A stretch of DNA of 11,737 nt from an uncultured Lachnospiraceae bacterium (GCA_910585635.1 CAJUFE010000085.1:1-11737); one strand, 5' to 3'. Counted from the stretch's first letter, positions 1-6,834 are shown. Translations and numbers: made by a program. The notes: a model not told the origin generated them from the letters alone.

Positions 1-33
1 CGTTCCTCATGGAGCGAGAGCGCGGTGACGTTA

Positions 34-48
34 TGACAGGTCCCTCCC
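34..48. repeat. Short dispersed repeat, copy 1 (REP-like?)
   Basis: The 15 bases TGACAGGTCCCTCCC match the reverse complement of positions 11693-11707 with one mismatch. The surrounding stretch, 1-150, holds no gene I can support. The only open frame there is about 43 codons from an ATG at 9 and resembles nothing I know. Pyrimidine-rich GACAGG/CCCTCCC motifs in spacers between housekeeping genes recall the repetitive extragenic elements of Firmicutes linked to IS200-like (RAYT) transposases, but that link rests on memory. What is seen is only the shared 15-mer. Confidence 0.4.
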
Positions 49-151
49 GGAGCGGCCCCCCTTGCGACATATCTACGCGAAAAGATCCCTTGGCGTGGGA
101 GCGAAAAGTAACCCCAGCTGTGCCGAAAACCAAAATTTAATAAAGAAACCC

Positions 152-180
152 TTTTTTCTCCCCCACTTTTATGGTATGAT
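152..180 (+). promoter_or_regulatory. Probable sigma-A promoter of pyrH-frr
   Basis: A near-consensus -10 box TATGAT lies at 175-180, preceded by TG at 172-173 (extended -10). A T-rich but poor -35 (TTTTTT, 152-157) sits 17 bases upstream. The extended -10 could compensate for the weak -35. Transcription would start near 187 and leave a leader of about 50 bases. The region around it (120-215) is distinctly AT-rich compared with the flanking genes, as expected for a promoter. It lies directly ahead of pyrH, which suggests that pyrH-frr is transcribed independently of any upstream rpsB-tsf genes. Confidence 0.6.
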
Positions 181-237
181 GGTAAAAGCGATAAAAAACG
201 GCTGCAAAACACGCGATATAGTTGGGAGATCGACACT

Positions 238-939
238 ATGAAGATGAAACGTGTACTATTAAAACTCAGCGGTGAAGCCCTGGCAGGCGGGAAGAAGACC
301 GGCTATGACGAGCCCACGGTGACGGAGGTGGCCCGCCAGGTCAAGCTTTCCGTAGATGGGGGCGTCCAGGTGGGGATCGTGATCGGAGGCGGTAATTTCT
401 GGCGGGGCAGGACCAGCGAGGCCATCGACCGCACCAAAGCGGACCAGATCGGCATGCTGGCCACGGTGATGAACTGCATCTATGTATCCGAGATCTTCCG
501 GAACGCCGGGATGGAGACGAAGATCTTCACGCCCTTTATCTGCGGCTCTATGACGGAGCTCTTCTCCAAGGACAGCGCGAACGCCTGCTTTGAAAAGGGG
601 ATGGTGGTCTTCTTCGCGGGAGGCACCGGTCATCCCTACTTTTCCACCGATACCGGGATCGCGCTCAGGGCCATCGAGATGGAGGCGGACTGCATCCTTT
701 TGGCCAAGGCGATCGACGGGGTCTATGACAGGGATCCGAAGATCGACCCGGCTGCGGTGAAGTTCGATCAGATCTCGATCCAGGAGGTGATCGACCGCAA
801 GCTGGCGGTGGTGGACCTGACCGCATCGATCATGTGCATGGAGCACAAGATGCCCATGGCCGTGTTCAGCTTAAATGAAAAGGACGGCATCGCGAACGCG
901 ATGCAGGGTAAAATAAACGGCACGATCGTGACCGCGTGA
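238..939 (+). CDS. pyrH: UMP kinase (uridylate kinase)
   Basis: This cytosolic enzyme of pyrimidine synthesis phosphorylates UMP to UDP with ATP. It belongs to the bacterial amino-acid-kinase-fold family, which is unrelated to eukaryotic UMP/CMP kinases and is typically a hexamer controlled by GTP and UTP. The 233-residue product has the family's usual length. Landmarks are the N-terminal LKLSGEAL (residues 8-15, with the phosphate-binding lysine K9), the glycine loop GGGNFWRG (50-57), DQIGMLATVMN (69-79) and the UMP/ATP-site segment GTGHPYFSTDT (129-139). The start at 238 is preferred because GGGAG at 224-228 lies 9 bases ahead. The in-frame ATG at 244 would be 15 bases away. The gene is first in the block, and frr follows closely, as in many bacteria. 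The assignment is secure. Confidence 0.97.
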   Translation: MKMKRVLLKLSGEALAGGKKTGYDEPTVTEVARQVKLSVDGGVQVGIVIGGGNFWRGRTSEAIDRTKADQIGMLATVMNCIYVSEIFRNAGMETKIFTPFICGSMTELFSKDSANACFEKGMVVFFAGGTGHPYFSTDTGIALRAIEMEADCILLAKAIDGVYDRDPKIDPAAVKFDQISIQEVIDRKLAVVDLTASIMCMEHKMPMAVFSLNEKDGIANAMQGKINGTIVTA

Positions 940-944
940 CAAAC

Positions 945-950
945 AGGAGG
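945..950 (+). promoter_or_regulatory. Ribosome binding site that decides the frr start
   Basis: A full AGGAGG lies just before two successive ATG codons at 953 and 956. It is only 2 bases from the first and 5 from the second. Spacing therefore favours 956, which drops one methionine from the product. Confidence 0.6.
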
Positions 951-955
951 ATATG

Positions 956-1507
956 ATGCAGGAGATCAGTTTATACGAAGACAAGATGAACAAGACCCTT
1001 GACAATCTTATGGCCGAATACGGGACCATCCGGGCCGGAAGGGCGAACCCGAAGGTCTTAGACCGGATACGGGTCGATTATTACGGCACGCCCACCCCGA
1101 TCCAGCAGGTGGGGAACGTTTCTGTGCCGGAGCCCAGGATGCTCCTCATCCAGCCCTGGGAGAAGAGCCTGTTAAAGGCCATCGAAAAGGCGATCCTCAC
1201 ATCCGATCTGGGGATCAATCCCACCAATGACGGCAGTGTGATCCGCCTGGTCTTCCCGGAGCTAACGGAAGAGCGCCGTAAGGAGCTGTCCAAGGATGTG
1301 AAGAAGAAGGGCGAGAATGCCAAGGTGGCCATCCGCAACATCCGCCGGGATGCTAATGACACCTTTAAGAAGCAGGAGAAGGCCTCGGAGATCTCCGAGG
1401 ACGACTTAGACGAGCTGACCGAGAAGGTCCAGAAGCTGACCGACAAGATGATCGAAAAGGTGGAGAAGGCTGTGGAGGCCAAGACGAAGGAGATCATGAC
1501 CGTATAA
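956..1507 (+). CDS. frr: Ribosome recycling factor
   Basis: With EF-G, this cytosolic factor splits the post-termination ribosome so its subunits can be reused. The product is 183 residues from the ATG at 956 (184 from 953), the usual length for the family. It shows both parts of the fold. Domain I is the long three-helix bundle, with helix 1 holding EYGTIRAGRANPKVLDRI near residues 20-37 and the charged C-terminal helices from about 105 to the end. Domain II lies between and includes the conserved YYGTPTPIQQVGNVSVPEPR segment. The conserved basic stretch IRNIRRDAN (126-134) matches the part of domain I that contacts ribosomal RNA. The gene lies 16 bases after pyrH and probably shares its transcript. 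A hairpin overlaps its stop codon (1507-1526). Confidence 0.97.
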   Translation: MQEISLYEDKMNKTLDNLMAEYGTIRAGRANPKVLDRIRVDYYGTPTPIQQVGNVSVPEPRMLLIQPWEKSLLKAIEKAILTSDLGINPTNDGSVIRLVFPELTEERRKELSKDVKKKGENAKVAIRNIRRDANDTFKKQEKASEISEDDLDELTEKVQKLTDKMIEKVEKAVEAKTKEIMTV

Positions 1508-1526
1508 GGACGGCACGTATCGTCCT
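1507..1526 (+). other. Hairpin overlapping the frr stop codon
   Basis: The arms AGGACG (1507-1512) and CGTCCT (1521-1526) pair perfectly across an 8-base loop, starting at the last base of the frr stop. No U-tract follows, so it is unlikely to terminate alone. It could protect the 3' end of a pyrH-frr message. Confidence 0.4.
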
Positions 1527-1567
1527 ACCCAAAGGAGAGAGCGTCTTTTGGGCCTGAAAAGAAGCTT

Positions 1568-1591
1568 GAGGGCAGGAGACATCCTGCCTTC
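1568..1591 (+). terminator. Hairpin, possible weak terminator or attenuator after frr
   Basis: A 10-base-pair stem (one G-U pair) forms from 1568-1577 and 1582-1591 around the loop GACA. Its core, GGCAGGA/TCCTGCC, is perfect. The sequence that follows (CTTTAC) is only briefly T-rich, so intrinsic termination would be partial at best. Its position between frr and uppS suits a control point that lowers read-through from the pyrH promoter into the lipid genes. Confidence 0.4.
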
Positions 1592-1624
1592 CTTTACGCC
1601 TGCGAAAGGTGCCGGCCGGTTTGA

Positions 1625-1640
1625 TGGTGGGATCCCACCA
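1625..1640. repeat. Perfect 16-base palindrome in the frr-uppS spacer
   Basis: TGGTGGGATCCCACCA reads the same on both strands. It could be a dimeric regulator's operator. Alternatively, its CCACCA half (1635-1640) could pair in RNA with the TGGTGG inside either 33-base repeat downstream (1654-1659, 1687-1692). No regulator is identified. Confidence 0.55.
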
Positions 1641-1642
1641 GG

Positions 1643-1717
1643 CACATGGAGTATGGTGGTGCGTCCGCCGCCGGACACATGGAGCATGGTGGTACGTCCG
1701 CCGCCGGACACATGGAG
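1643..1717 (+). repeat. 33-base tandem repeat, 2.3 copies
   Basis: Two full units (1643-1675 and 1676-1708) differ at only two bases (T/C at 1652/1685, G/A at 1661/1694). A 9-base third start, CACATGGAG, lies at 1709-1717. Each unit contains GTCCG-CCGC-CGGAC, a 5-base-pair GC hairpin, and a TGGTGG motif. The array ends 10 bases before the uppS ribosome binding site (AGGGGAG, 1727-1733), so it would form the 5' leader next to that site in any uppS transcript. The near-identity suggests recent slippage duplication. Confidence 0.85.
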
Positions 1718-1740
1718 GTTTACGATAGGGGAGAAGATAA

Positions 1741-2460
1741 ATGGCAGATCTGACGAACATGACGATACCGCGCCATGTGGCGCTCATCTTAGACGGGAAC
1801 GGCCGCTGGGCCAAGAAACGGGGCCTGCCCCGGACCATGGGCCATAAAGAAGGCTGTAAGACTGTAGAGAAGACCGTGGAGGTGGCGGCCCGGCTGGGGA
1901 TCCAGTATCTGACCGTATACGGTTTTTCCACGGAGAACTGGAAGCGTTCCGCCGAGGAGGTGGGGGCGCTGATGCAGCTGTTCCGCTTTTACATGGTGCG
2001 CCTCTTGAAGATCGCATCCGAAAATAATGTCCGGGTGAAGATGATCGGGGACAGGCGACGGTTCGACCAGGACATCATCGACGGGATCGGACGGCTGGAA
2101 CGAGAGACTAAGGATAACACAGGCCTGACCTTTGTGATCGCCGTGAACTATGGCGGCCGGGATGAGATCCTCCGGGCCGCGGCTAAGCTGGCGGCGGATA
2201 TCAAGGCAGGGAAGCTTGATGAGGCGCAGCTTTCCGAGGAGACCTTTGCCTCCTATCTGGATACGGCGGGGATGCCGGACCCAGATCTTTTGATCCGGAC
2301 CAGCGGGGAGATCCGGCTGTCGAATTATCTGCTGTGGCAGCTGGCCTATACGGAGATCTATGTGACCGATACCTTATGGCCGGATTTCGATCAGGAGGAA
2401 TTGGAAAAGGCGATCCTGCAGTATAATAAAAGAGAGCGCCGGTTTGGCGGGGCAAGATGA
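1741..2460 (+). CDS. uppS: Undecaprenyl diphosphate synthase (cis-prenyltransferase)
   Basis: This enzyme adds eight isopentenyl units in cis to farnesyl diphosphate, giving the C55 diphosphate that becomes the lipid carrier for peptidoglycan and other wall polymers. The 239-residue product has the usual length. Visible signatures are the N-terminal HVALILDGNGRWAKKRG (residues 12-28), where D18 matches the catalytic, Mg-binding aspartate D26 of E. coli, then YGFSTENWKR, and RTSGEIRLSNYLLWQ (186-200), whose R186 and R192 bind the IPP diphosphate. E205 matches the second Mg ligand, E213 of E. coli. No membrane segment is present; the enzyme acts at the inner face of the membrane. AGGGGAG at 1727-1733 supports the ATG at 1741. 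The 233-base structured leader suggests separate or attenuated expression relative to frr. Confidence 0.97.
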   Translation: MADLTNMTIPRHVALILDGNGRWAKKRGLPRTMGHKEGCKTVEKTVEVAARLGIQYLTVYGFSTENWKRSAEEVGALMQLFRFYMVRLLKIASENNVRVKMIGDRRRFDQDIIDGIGRLERETKDNTGLTFVIAVNYGGRDEILRAAAKLAADIKAGKLDEAQLSEETFASYLDTAGMPDPDLLIRTSGEIRLSNYLLWQLAYTEIYVTDTLWPDFDQEELEKAILQYNKRERRFGGAR

Positions 2461-2475
2461 GCCTTGGCGTAAGGG

Positions 2476-2530
2476 CGGGCAGAGCCCGGGAGCACGCAGG
2501 ATGGATGCGCGTGCGCGGACGAGCGGCTCG
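2476..2530 (+). other. GC-rich inverted repeats in the uppS-cdsA spacer
   Basis: The 92-base gap between uppS and cdsA holds CGGGC-aga-GCCCG (2476-2488), GCGC-gt-GCGC (2507-2516) and the near-palindrome CGAGC-g-GCTCG (2520-2530). None is followed by a T-tract, so none looks like a terminator. They could fold as message-stabilising structure upstream of the cdsA ribosome binding site (AGGAGGTG, 2539-2546). Loops are very short, and the function is unknown. Confidence 0.3.
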
Positions 2531-2552
2531 AGATGAAGAGGAGGTGTAGGGT

Positions 2553-3353
2553 ATGTTTGCGACCAGGCTCATCAGCGGGCTGATCTTAGTGGTCTCAGCG
2601 CTGTTCATCGTCGGCAGGGGAGGCGTCTGCCTGTTCCTGGCCTCCGCGGCGATCTCCGGTATCGGCCTGTTCGAGCTGTACCGAGTGATGAAGATGGAGG
2701 ATAAGCTTTTGGGGGCGGTGGGCTACGGGGCGGCCCTGGCTTATTACGGGCTGGTATGGTTCCAGCAGCAGCGGTTCATCACCCTGGTGGCGGTCTCTGC
2801 GCTGATGCTCTTTATGGCGATCTATGTGGTGACCTTTCCGAAATACGGGACGGAGCAGGTGACGGTGGCTTTTTTCGGCATCTTCTATGTGGCGGTCATG
2901 TTCTCGTATCTCTATGAGACCAGGATGATGGCGGACGGGCGGTATCTGGTGTGGCTGATCTTTTTAAGCTCCTGGGGCTGTGATACCTGCGCTTACTGCG
3001 TGGGCATGCTTTTTGGGAAACACAAGCTGGCTCCGGTCTTAAGCCCGAAAAAGTCTGTCGAAGGAGCAGTGGGCGGCGCTCTGGGCGCAGCTCTCCTGGG
3101 CTTCCTATATGGGCACTTCTTCGGGAGCTACATGGATGAGGTGGCTAATCCCCAGATCGCCTGCGCGGTGGCCTGCGGCATCGCGGCGGTGATCTCCCAG
3201 ATCGGGGACCTGGCGGCCTCTGCCATCAAGCGGAACCATGGGGTGAAGGATTATGGGGACCTGATCCCCGGCCATGGCGGGGTCCTGGACCGGTTTGACA
3301 GCATGCTCTTTACCGCGCCGGCTATCTATTTTGCGCTGACGTTCTTGCGCTGA
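2553..3353 (+). CDS. cdsA: Phosphatidate cytidylyltransferase (CDP-diacylglycerol synthase)
   Basis: This integral membrane enzyme converts phosphatidic acid and CTP to CDP-diacylglycerol, the branch point to phosphatidylglycerol, cardiolipin and other phospholipids. The 266 residues are mostly hydrophobic, with roughly seven or eight membrane segments. The C-terminal family signature is intact at residues 223-247: SAIKR, then KD (232-233), then IPGHGGVLDR (238-247), which carries the metal and CTP-binding aspartates. An upstream conserved patch, WGCDTCAYCVG followed by SPKKSVEGAVGG, also fits the family. The start is fixed by AGGAGGTG 6 bases ahead. The gene lies between two isoprenoid genes, the standard Firmicutes order. 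The product competes for no substrate with its neighbours, but all of them feed envelope synthesis. Confidence 0.96.
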   Translation: MFATRLISGLILVVSALFIVGRGGVCLFLASAAISGIGLFELYRVMKMEDKLLGAVGYGAALAYYGLVWFQQQRFITLVAVSALMLFMAIYVVTFPKYGTEQVTVAFFGIFYVAVMFSYLYETRMMADGRYLVWLIFLSSWGCDTCAYCVGMLFGKHKLAPVLSPKKSVEGAVGGALGAALLGFLYGHFFGSYMDEVANPQIACAVACGIAAVISQIGDLAASAIKRNHGVKDYGDLIPGHGGVLDRFDSMLFTAPAIYFALTFLR

Positions 3354-3415
3354 TAGTTGATGACCGCTCAGGGTATCTGTACGGTTACGATATTTCCGCA
3401 TCAGGAGGAGGACAG

Positions 3416-4564
3416 ATGAAAAAGATATCGATATTAGGCTCTACTGGCTCGATCGGCACCCAGACCCTGGAGGTGGTCCGTGCCAACCAAGATATCCAGG
3501 TGACCGCCCTTGCAGCCGGACAGAACATCGGGCTTTTAGAAGCCCAGATCCGGGAATTCATGCCGAAGGTCGCCTGTGTCTGGGAGGAGAACCTGGCGAG
3601 AGAGCTGCGGGTCCGGGTGGCCGATCTGCCGGTGAAGATCTATTCCGGCATGGACGGTCTGCTCTGCGCGGCCACAGAGCCCTCTGCCGATATGGTGGTG
3701 ACAGCCCTGGTGGGGATGATCGGGATCCGCCCCACCATAGCCGCCATCGAGGCCGGCATGGATATCGCCCTGGCGAATAAGGAGACCCTGGTGTGCGCCG
3801 GGCATATCATCATGGAGCTGGCCCGGGAAAAGGGGGTGCGGATCCTCCCGGTGGATTCGGAGCACAGCGCCATCTTCCAGTGCTTAAACGGCGAGAGGCA
3901 GGCCGGCAATGAGATCCAAAAGATCTTGCTGACCGCCTCAGGAGGACCCTTCAGAGGGTGGAGCCGTCAGCAGCTGGAACGTGTGCAGGTGGAGGATGCC
4001 TTAAAGCATCCCAACTGGACCATGGGACACAAGATCACCATCGATTCCTCCACTATGGTCAACAAGGGCCTGGAGGTGATGGAGGCCAGATGGCTTTTCG
4101 ATGTGGACTTCGACCAGATCCAGGTGGTCGTCCAGCCTCAGAGCATCATCCACTCGATGGTGGAGTTCGCCGACGGTGCGGTGATCGCTCAGCTGGGGAC
4201 ACCGGACATGAAGCTGCCGATCCAATATGCGCTCTACTATCCCCAGAGACGGCCTCTGGCAGGGGACCGGCTGGACTTCTGGTCCATGGAGGATATCCGT
4301 TTCGAACGGCCGGATATGGAGGTCTTTAAGGGCCTTGCCCTGGCCTATGAGGCGGGCAGGAGGGGCGGCACTATGCCGTCCGTGTTCAATGCGGCTAATG
4401 AAAAGGCGGTCCGCTTATTTTTAGACCGGAAGATCCCTTATCTGACCATCACCGAGATGATCCAAGAGGCTATGGAGGCCCACCGGCCGATCGACGATCC
4501 TACGGTGGAGGAGATCCTTAAGGCAGAACAGGAAACGTATGATCTGATAGAAAGCAGGTGGTAG
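3416..4564 (+). CDS. dxr: 1-deoxy-D-xylulose 5-phosphate reductoisomerase
   Basis: This cytosolic enzyme catalyses the first committed MEP-pathway step, rearranging and reducing DXP to 2-C-methyl-D-erythritol 4-phosphate with NADPH; it is the target of fosmidomycin. The 382-residue product has the normal length. The N-terminal Rossmann motif GSTGSIG lies at residues 8-14. ALANKETLV precedes the catalytic region, where the metal ligands D147 and E149 (PVDSEHSA) and E220 (NKGLEVMEARW) match E. coli D150, E152 and E231. The C-terminal helical domain (about 290-382) is complete. AGGAGGAGG at 3403-3411 gives a strong ribosome site for the ATG at 3416. The 62-base gap after cdsA shows no clear promoter or terminator. 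rseP begins 1 base after the stop, so the two are probably co-translated. Confidence 0.98.
   Translation: MKKISILGSTGSIGTQTLEVVRANQDIQVTALAAGQNIGLLEAQIREFMPKVACVWEENLARELRVRVADLPVKIYSGMDGLLCAATEPSADMVVTALVGMIGIRPTIAAIEAGMDIALANKETLVCAGHIIMELAREKGVRILPVDSEHSAIFQCLNGERQAGNEIQKILLTASGGPFRGWSRQQLERVQVEDALKHPNWTMGHKITIDSSTMVNKGLEVMEARWLFDVDFDQIQVVVQPQSIIHSMVEFADGAVIAQLGTPDMKLPIQYALYYPQRRPLAGDRLDFWSMEDIRFERPDMEVFKGLALAYEAGRRGGTMPSVFNAANEKAVRLFLDRKIPYLTITEMIQEAMEAHRPIDDPTVEEILKAEQETYDLIESRW
4556..4561 (+). promoter_or_regulatory. Ribosome binding site of rseP inside the dxr 3' end
   Basis: AGGTGG, formed by the last codons of dxr, lies 4 bases before a TTG start at 4566. The next in-frame ATG, at 4611, would remove the first membrane segment just before HELGH, so the TTG is the sensible start. 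The arrangement suggests that rseP translation depends on ribosomes finishing dxr. Confidence 0.55.
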
Positions 4565-4565
4565 G

Positions 4566-5669
4566 TTGCTGAACATCTTAGCAGCGATCCTTTTATTTGG
4601 TTTTATCGTCATGTTCCATGAGCTGGGACATTTCCTTTTGGCAAAGCTGAACCGTGTGGGGGTGATGGAATTTTCCATCGGCATGGGCCCCAGGCTCTTT
4701 TCCTTCCAGGGGAAAAAGACCCGCTATTCGTTAAAAGCCCTCCCATTAGGCGGCTCTTGCGCCATGGTGGACGAGGATACGGACAGCGGGGCCGCAGACG
4801 GGTTCCTGCGTAAACCGGTGTGGGCAAAGATCTCCGTGATCGCGGCGGGGCCGATCTTTAACTTTATCCTGGCCTTTCTCTTCGGCGTGGCGATCGTGGG
4901 CTACCGGGGCTACGATCTGCCGGTGGCCACGGGCATCCTGGAGGGCTATCCGGCAGAAGCCGCGGGCTTAAAGGACGGCGATCTGATCTTATCCATCAAC
5001 GGGCAGCGGCTGATGGACTACCGGGACCTTGGTATGTTCCTCCAGCTCCATCCGGAGACCCGTCTTAAGATCCGCTATGGCAGATCGAAGGATGGCCAGG
5101 GGGCGGACCCGGAGGCCTGGTACGCCGATGACGTGGACTATGAGGTGGGTACCACAGAGCTGGTCACCATATTTAATGAAGAGAGCCAGAGCTATATGAT
5201 GGGGATCGAGCATCTGCCTCAGTACCATCCGCCTAAGGGTTTTTTCCATCTCTGTCAGCTGGGCTGGCATGAGGTGATGTTCCAGGGGCGGGCGGCCATC
5301 GAGAGCTTTGGCCTGCTGTTTAGAGGCTATCTGGGGACCGAGGATCTGGGCGGTCCGGTGCGGATCGTGGCGGATATCGGCCAGGTGGTGGAGGAGGTCC
5401 GGCCGGCCGGATGGCTCAGCGTGCTGCTGACCTTGATGAACATCGGCGTGGTCCTTAGCGCCTCTCTCGGCACCATGAACCTGCTGCCGATCCCGGCATT
5501 GGACGGGGGGAGGCTGGCCTTCCTCCTGATCGAGGCAGTGCGGGGCAAGGCGATCGACCAGGAGAAGGAGGGGATGGTCCACATGGTGGGGCTGATGCTG
5601 CTGATGGGCCTGATGCTGCTGATCATGTTCAATGATATCCGGAACCTGATGGTGGGCTGGCTGCGGTGA
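4566..5669 (+). CDS. rseP: Site-2 intramembrane zinc metalloprotease (RseP/RasP family)
   Basis: This M50-family protease cuts substrates within the membrane. Relatives clear anti-sigma factors (RseP of E. coli, RasP of Bacillus) and remnant signal peptides. The 367-residue product has the usual layout for Firmicutes. The first membrane helix carries the zinc motif HELGH (H18, E19, H22). A second hydrophobic segment follows, around residues 88-112, with GPIFNF. One PDZ domain spans about 120-200, with GLKDGDLILSINGQ in its binding groove. The third helix leads into NLLPIPALDGG (305-315), where D313 is the third zinc ligand, and a last helix covers about 338-358. It starts with TTG and is tightly coupled to dxr. 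No candidate substrate or sigma factor lies in the window, so its target here is unknown. Confidence 0.95.
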   Translation: MLNILAAILLFGFIVMFHELGHFLLAKLNRVGVMEFSIGMGPRLFSFQGKKTRYSLKALPLGGSCAMVDEDTDSGAADGFLRKPVWAKISVIAAGPIFNFILAFLFGVAIVGYRGYDLPVATGILEGYPAEAAGLKDGDLILSINGQRLMDYRDLGMFLQLHPETRLKIRYGRSKDGQGADPEAWYADDVDYEVGTTELVTIFNEESQSYMMGIEHLPQYHPPKGFFHLCQLGWHEVMFQGRAAIESFGLLFRGYLGTEDLGGPVRIVADIGQVVEEVRPAGWLSVLLTLMNIGVVLSASLGTMNLLPIPALDGGRLAFLLIEAVRGKAIDQEKEGMVHMVGLMLLMGLMLLIMFNDIRNLMVGWLR

Positions 5670-5687
5670 GCGGCTGCCTTTCATAGG

Positions 5688-5740
5688 CTTGCAACATATA
5701 CTTGCAACATATGCGGACAGAAAATATGCAGACAGAAAAG
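5688..5740 (+). repeat. Two adjacent micro-duplications before ispG
   Basis: In the 82-base rseP-ispG gap, CTTGCAACATAT occurs twice at 13-base spacing (5688-5699, 5701-5712). A 15-base unit is then doubled at once: ATGCGGACAGAAAAT (5711-5725) and ATGCAGACAGAAAAG (5726-5740), with two mismatches. The second copy ends inside the ispG ribosome site (AAAGGAG, 5737-5743). Read in the ispG frame this would give YADRK twice, but that stretch precedes the likely start. Confidence 0.8.
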
Positions 5741-5751
5741 GAGTCAGAGGT

Positions 5752-6834
5752 ATGGGACGGGAAAGGACCAGAAAGATCAGGATAGGGACCAGGACGATCG
5801 GCGGCGGCAGCCCGGTGGCGATCCAGTCCATGTGTAATACCAAGACCGAAAATGTGGCGGCCACCGTAGCCCAGATCCATCGGCTGGAGGATGCGGGCTG
5901 TGAGATCGTGCGGGTGACCGTCCCCACGGCCGAGGCCGCTAAAGCGGTAAAGGAGATCAAAAGGCAGATCCATATCCCTCTGGTGGCGGATATCCATTTT
6001 GACTATAAGATGGCGATCGCGGCCATAGAGAACGGAGCCGATAAGATCCGGATCAACCCGGGGAACATCGGTGGTGCCGACCGGGTGCGGGCTGTGGTGG
6101 AGGCGGCCAAGGCCCGCCAGGTGCCGATCCGGGTGGGGGTCAACAGCGGCTCCCTGGAAAAGGAGCTGCTGGAAAAGTACGGGGGCGTCACGGCAGAAGG
6201 GCTGGTGGAGAGCGCTTTGGATAAGGTGCGCCTCATCGAGGAGCTGGGCTACGACCAGCTGGTGATCAGCATCAAATCATCGGATGTGCTGATGTGCATC
6301 CGCGCCCATGAGCTGATCCACCAGAGGACGGACTATCCGCTCCATGTGGGGATCACCGAGGCGGGGACCCTGTATTCGGGGAACATCAAGTCTTCTGTCG
6401 GTCTGGGGATCATCCTCCATGAGGGGATCGGGGATACGATCCGTGTGTCCCTCACCGGCGACCCGGTAGAAGAGGTGAAGTCGGCGAAGCTGATCTTACG
6501 CACCTTGGGGCTCAGGGAGGGCGGCGTGGAGGTGGTCTCCTGTCCCACCTGCGGCAGGACCAACATCGACCTGATCGGTCTGGCCTCCAAGGTGGAGACC
6601 ATGGTGGAGGAGTTCGATCAGTTAAAGGGCGTAAAGGTCGCGGTCATGGGCTGTGTGGTCAACGGACCGGGGGAAGCCAGGGAGGCAGACATCGGCATCG
6701 CCGGCGGTATCGGCGAAGGGCTGTTGATCCGCAAGGGGCAGCCGGTCCGCAAGGTGCCGGAGGAGGAGCTTTTAGACGTGCTCAAGGAGGAGCTTGCCCA
6801 GATGGCCGCAGACCGGATGGCAGCCGGTGGTTGA
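5752..6834 (+). CDS. ispG: 4-hydroxy-3-methylbut-2-enyl diphosphate synthase (flavodoxin-dependent)
   Basis: This enzyme carries out the seventh MEP-pathway step, reducing the cyclic diphosphate MEcPP to HMBPP with an iron-sulfur cluster. The 360-residue product matches the bacterial two-domain form. A TIM barrel comes first, with VAIQSMCNT, VADIHFDY, KIRINPGNIG and IRVGVNSGSLE. The reductase-like cluster domain follows, with C264 and C267 in CPTCGRTN, C301 in MGCVVNGPGE, and E308, the usual fourth ligand. The frame stays open upstream to a TTG at 5689, but AAAGGAG (5737-5743) 8 bases before the ATG at 5752 and the family's usual N-terminus favour 5752; the added part would be low-complexity repeat. 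It is grouped with dxr, another gene of the same pathway, although rseP intervenes. Confidence 0.97.
   Translation: MGRERTRKIRIGTRTIGGGSPVAIQSMCNTKTENVAATVAQIHRLEDAGCEIVRVTVPTAEAAKAVKEIKRQIHIPLVADIHFDYKMAIAAIENGADKIRINPGNIGGADRVRAVVEAAKARQVPIRVGVNSGSLEKELLEKYGGVTAEGLVESALDKVRLIEELGYDQLVISIKSSDVLMCIRAHELIHQRTDYPLHVGITEAGTLYSGNIKSSVGLGIILHEGIGDTIRVSLTGDPVEEVKSAKLILRTLGLREGGVEVVSCPTCGRTNIDLIGLASKVETMVEEFDQLKGVKVAVMGCVVNGPGEAREADIGIAGGIGEGLLIRKGQPVRKVPEEELLDVLKEELAQMAADRMAAGG

Noticed and set aside
9..140. Short open frame (about 43 codons) from ATG 9, open to the window edge
   Set aside because: It has no clear ribosome site, resembles no known protein (in particular not the end of EF-Ts, the expected upstream gene), and covers the repeat and AT-rich promoter region.
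3357..3391. Possible promoter in the cdsA-dxr gap (TTGATG ... TACGAT)
   Set aside because: The two boxes are 23 bases apart, too far for sigma-A, and no alternative pair has proper spacing.
5689..5751. N-terminal extension of IspG from TTG 5689
   Set aside because: The extension is made of slippage repeats and lacks a good ribosome site. The ATG at 5752 has AAAGGAG at ideal spacing and matches the family start.
4989..5960. Long minus-strand frame of 323 codons across rseP and ispG
   Set aside because: It is a shadow of GC-rich coding sequence: His/Pro/Arg-rich composition, no domain, and it lies opposite well-supported genes.
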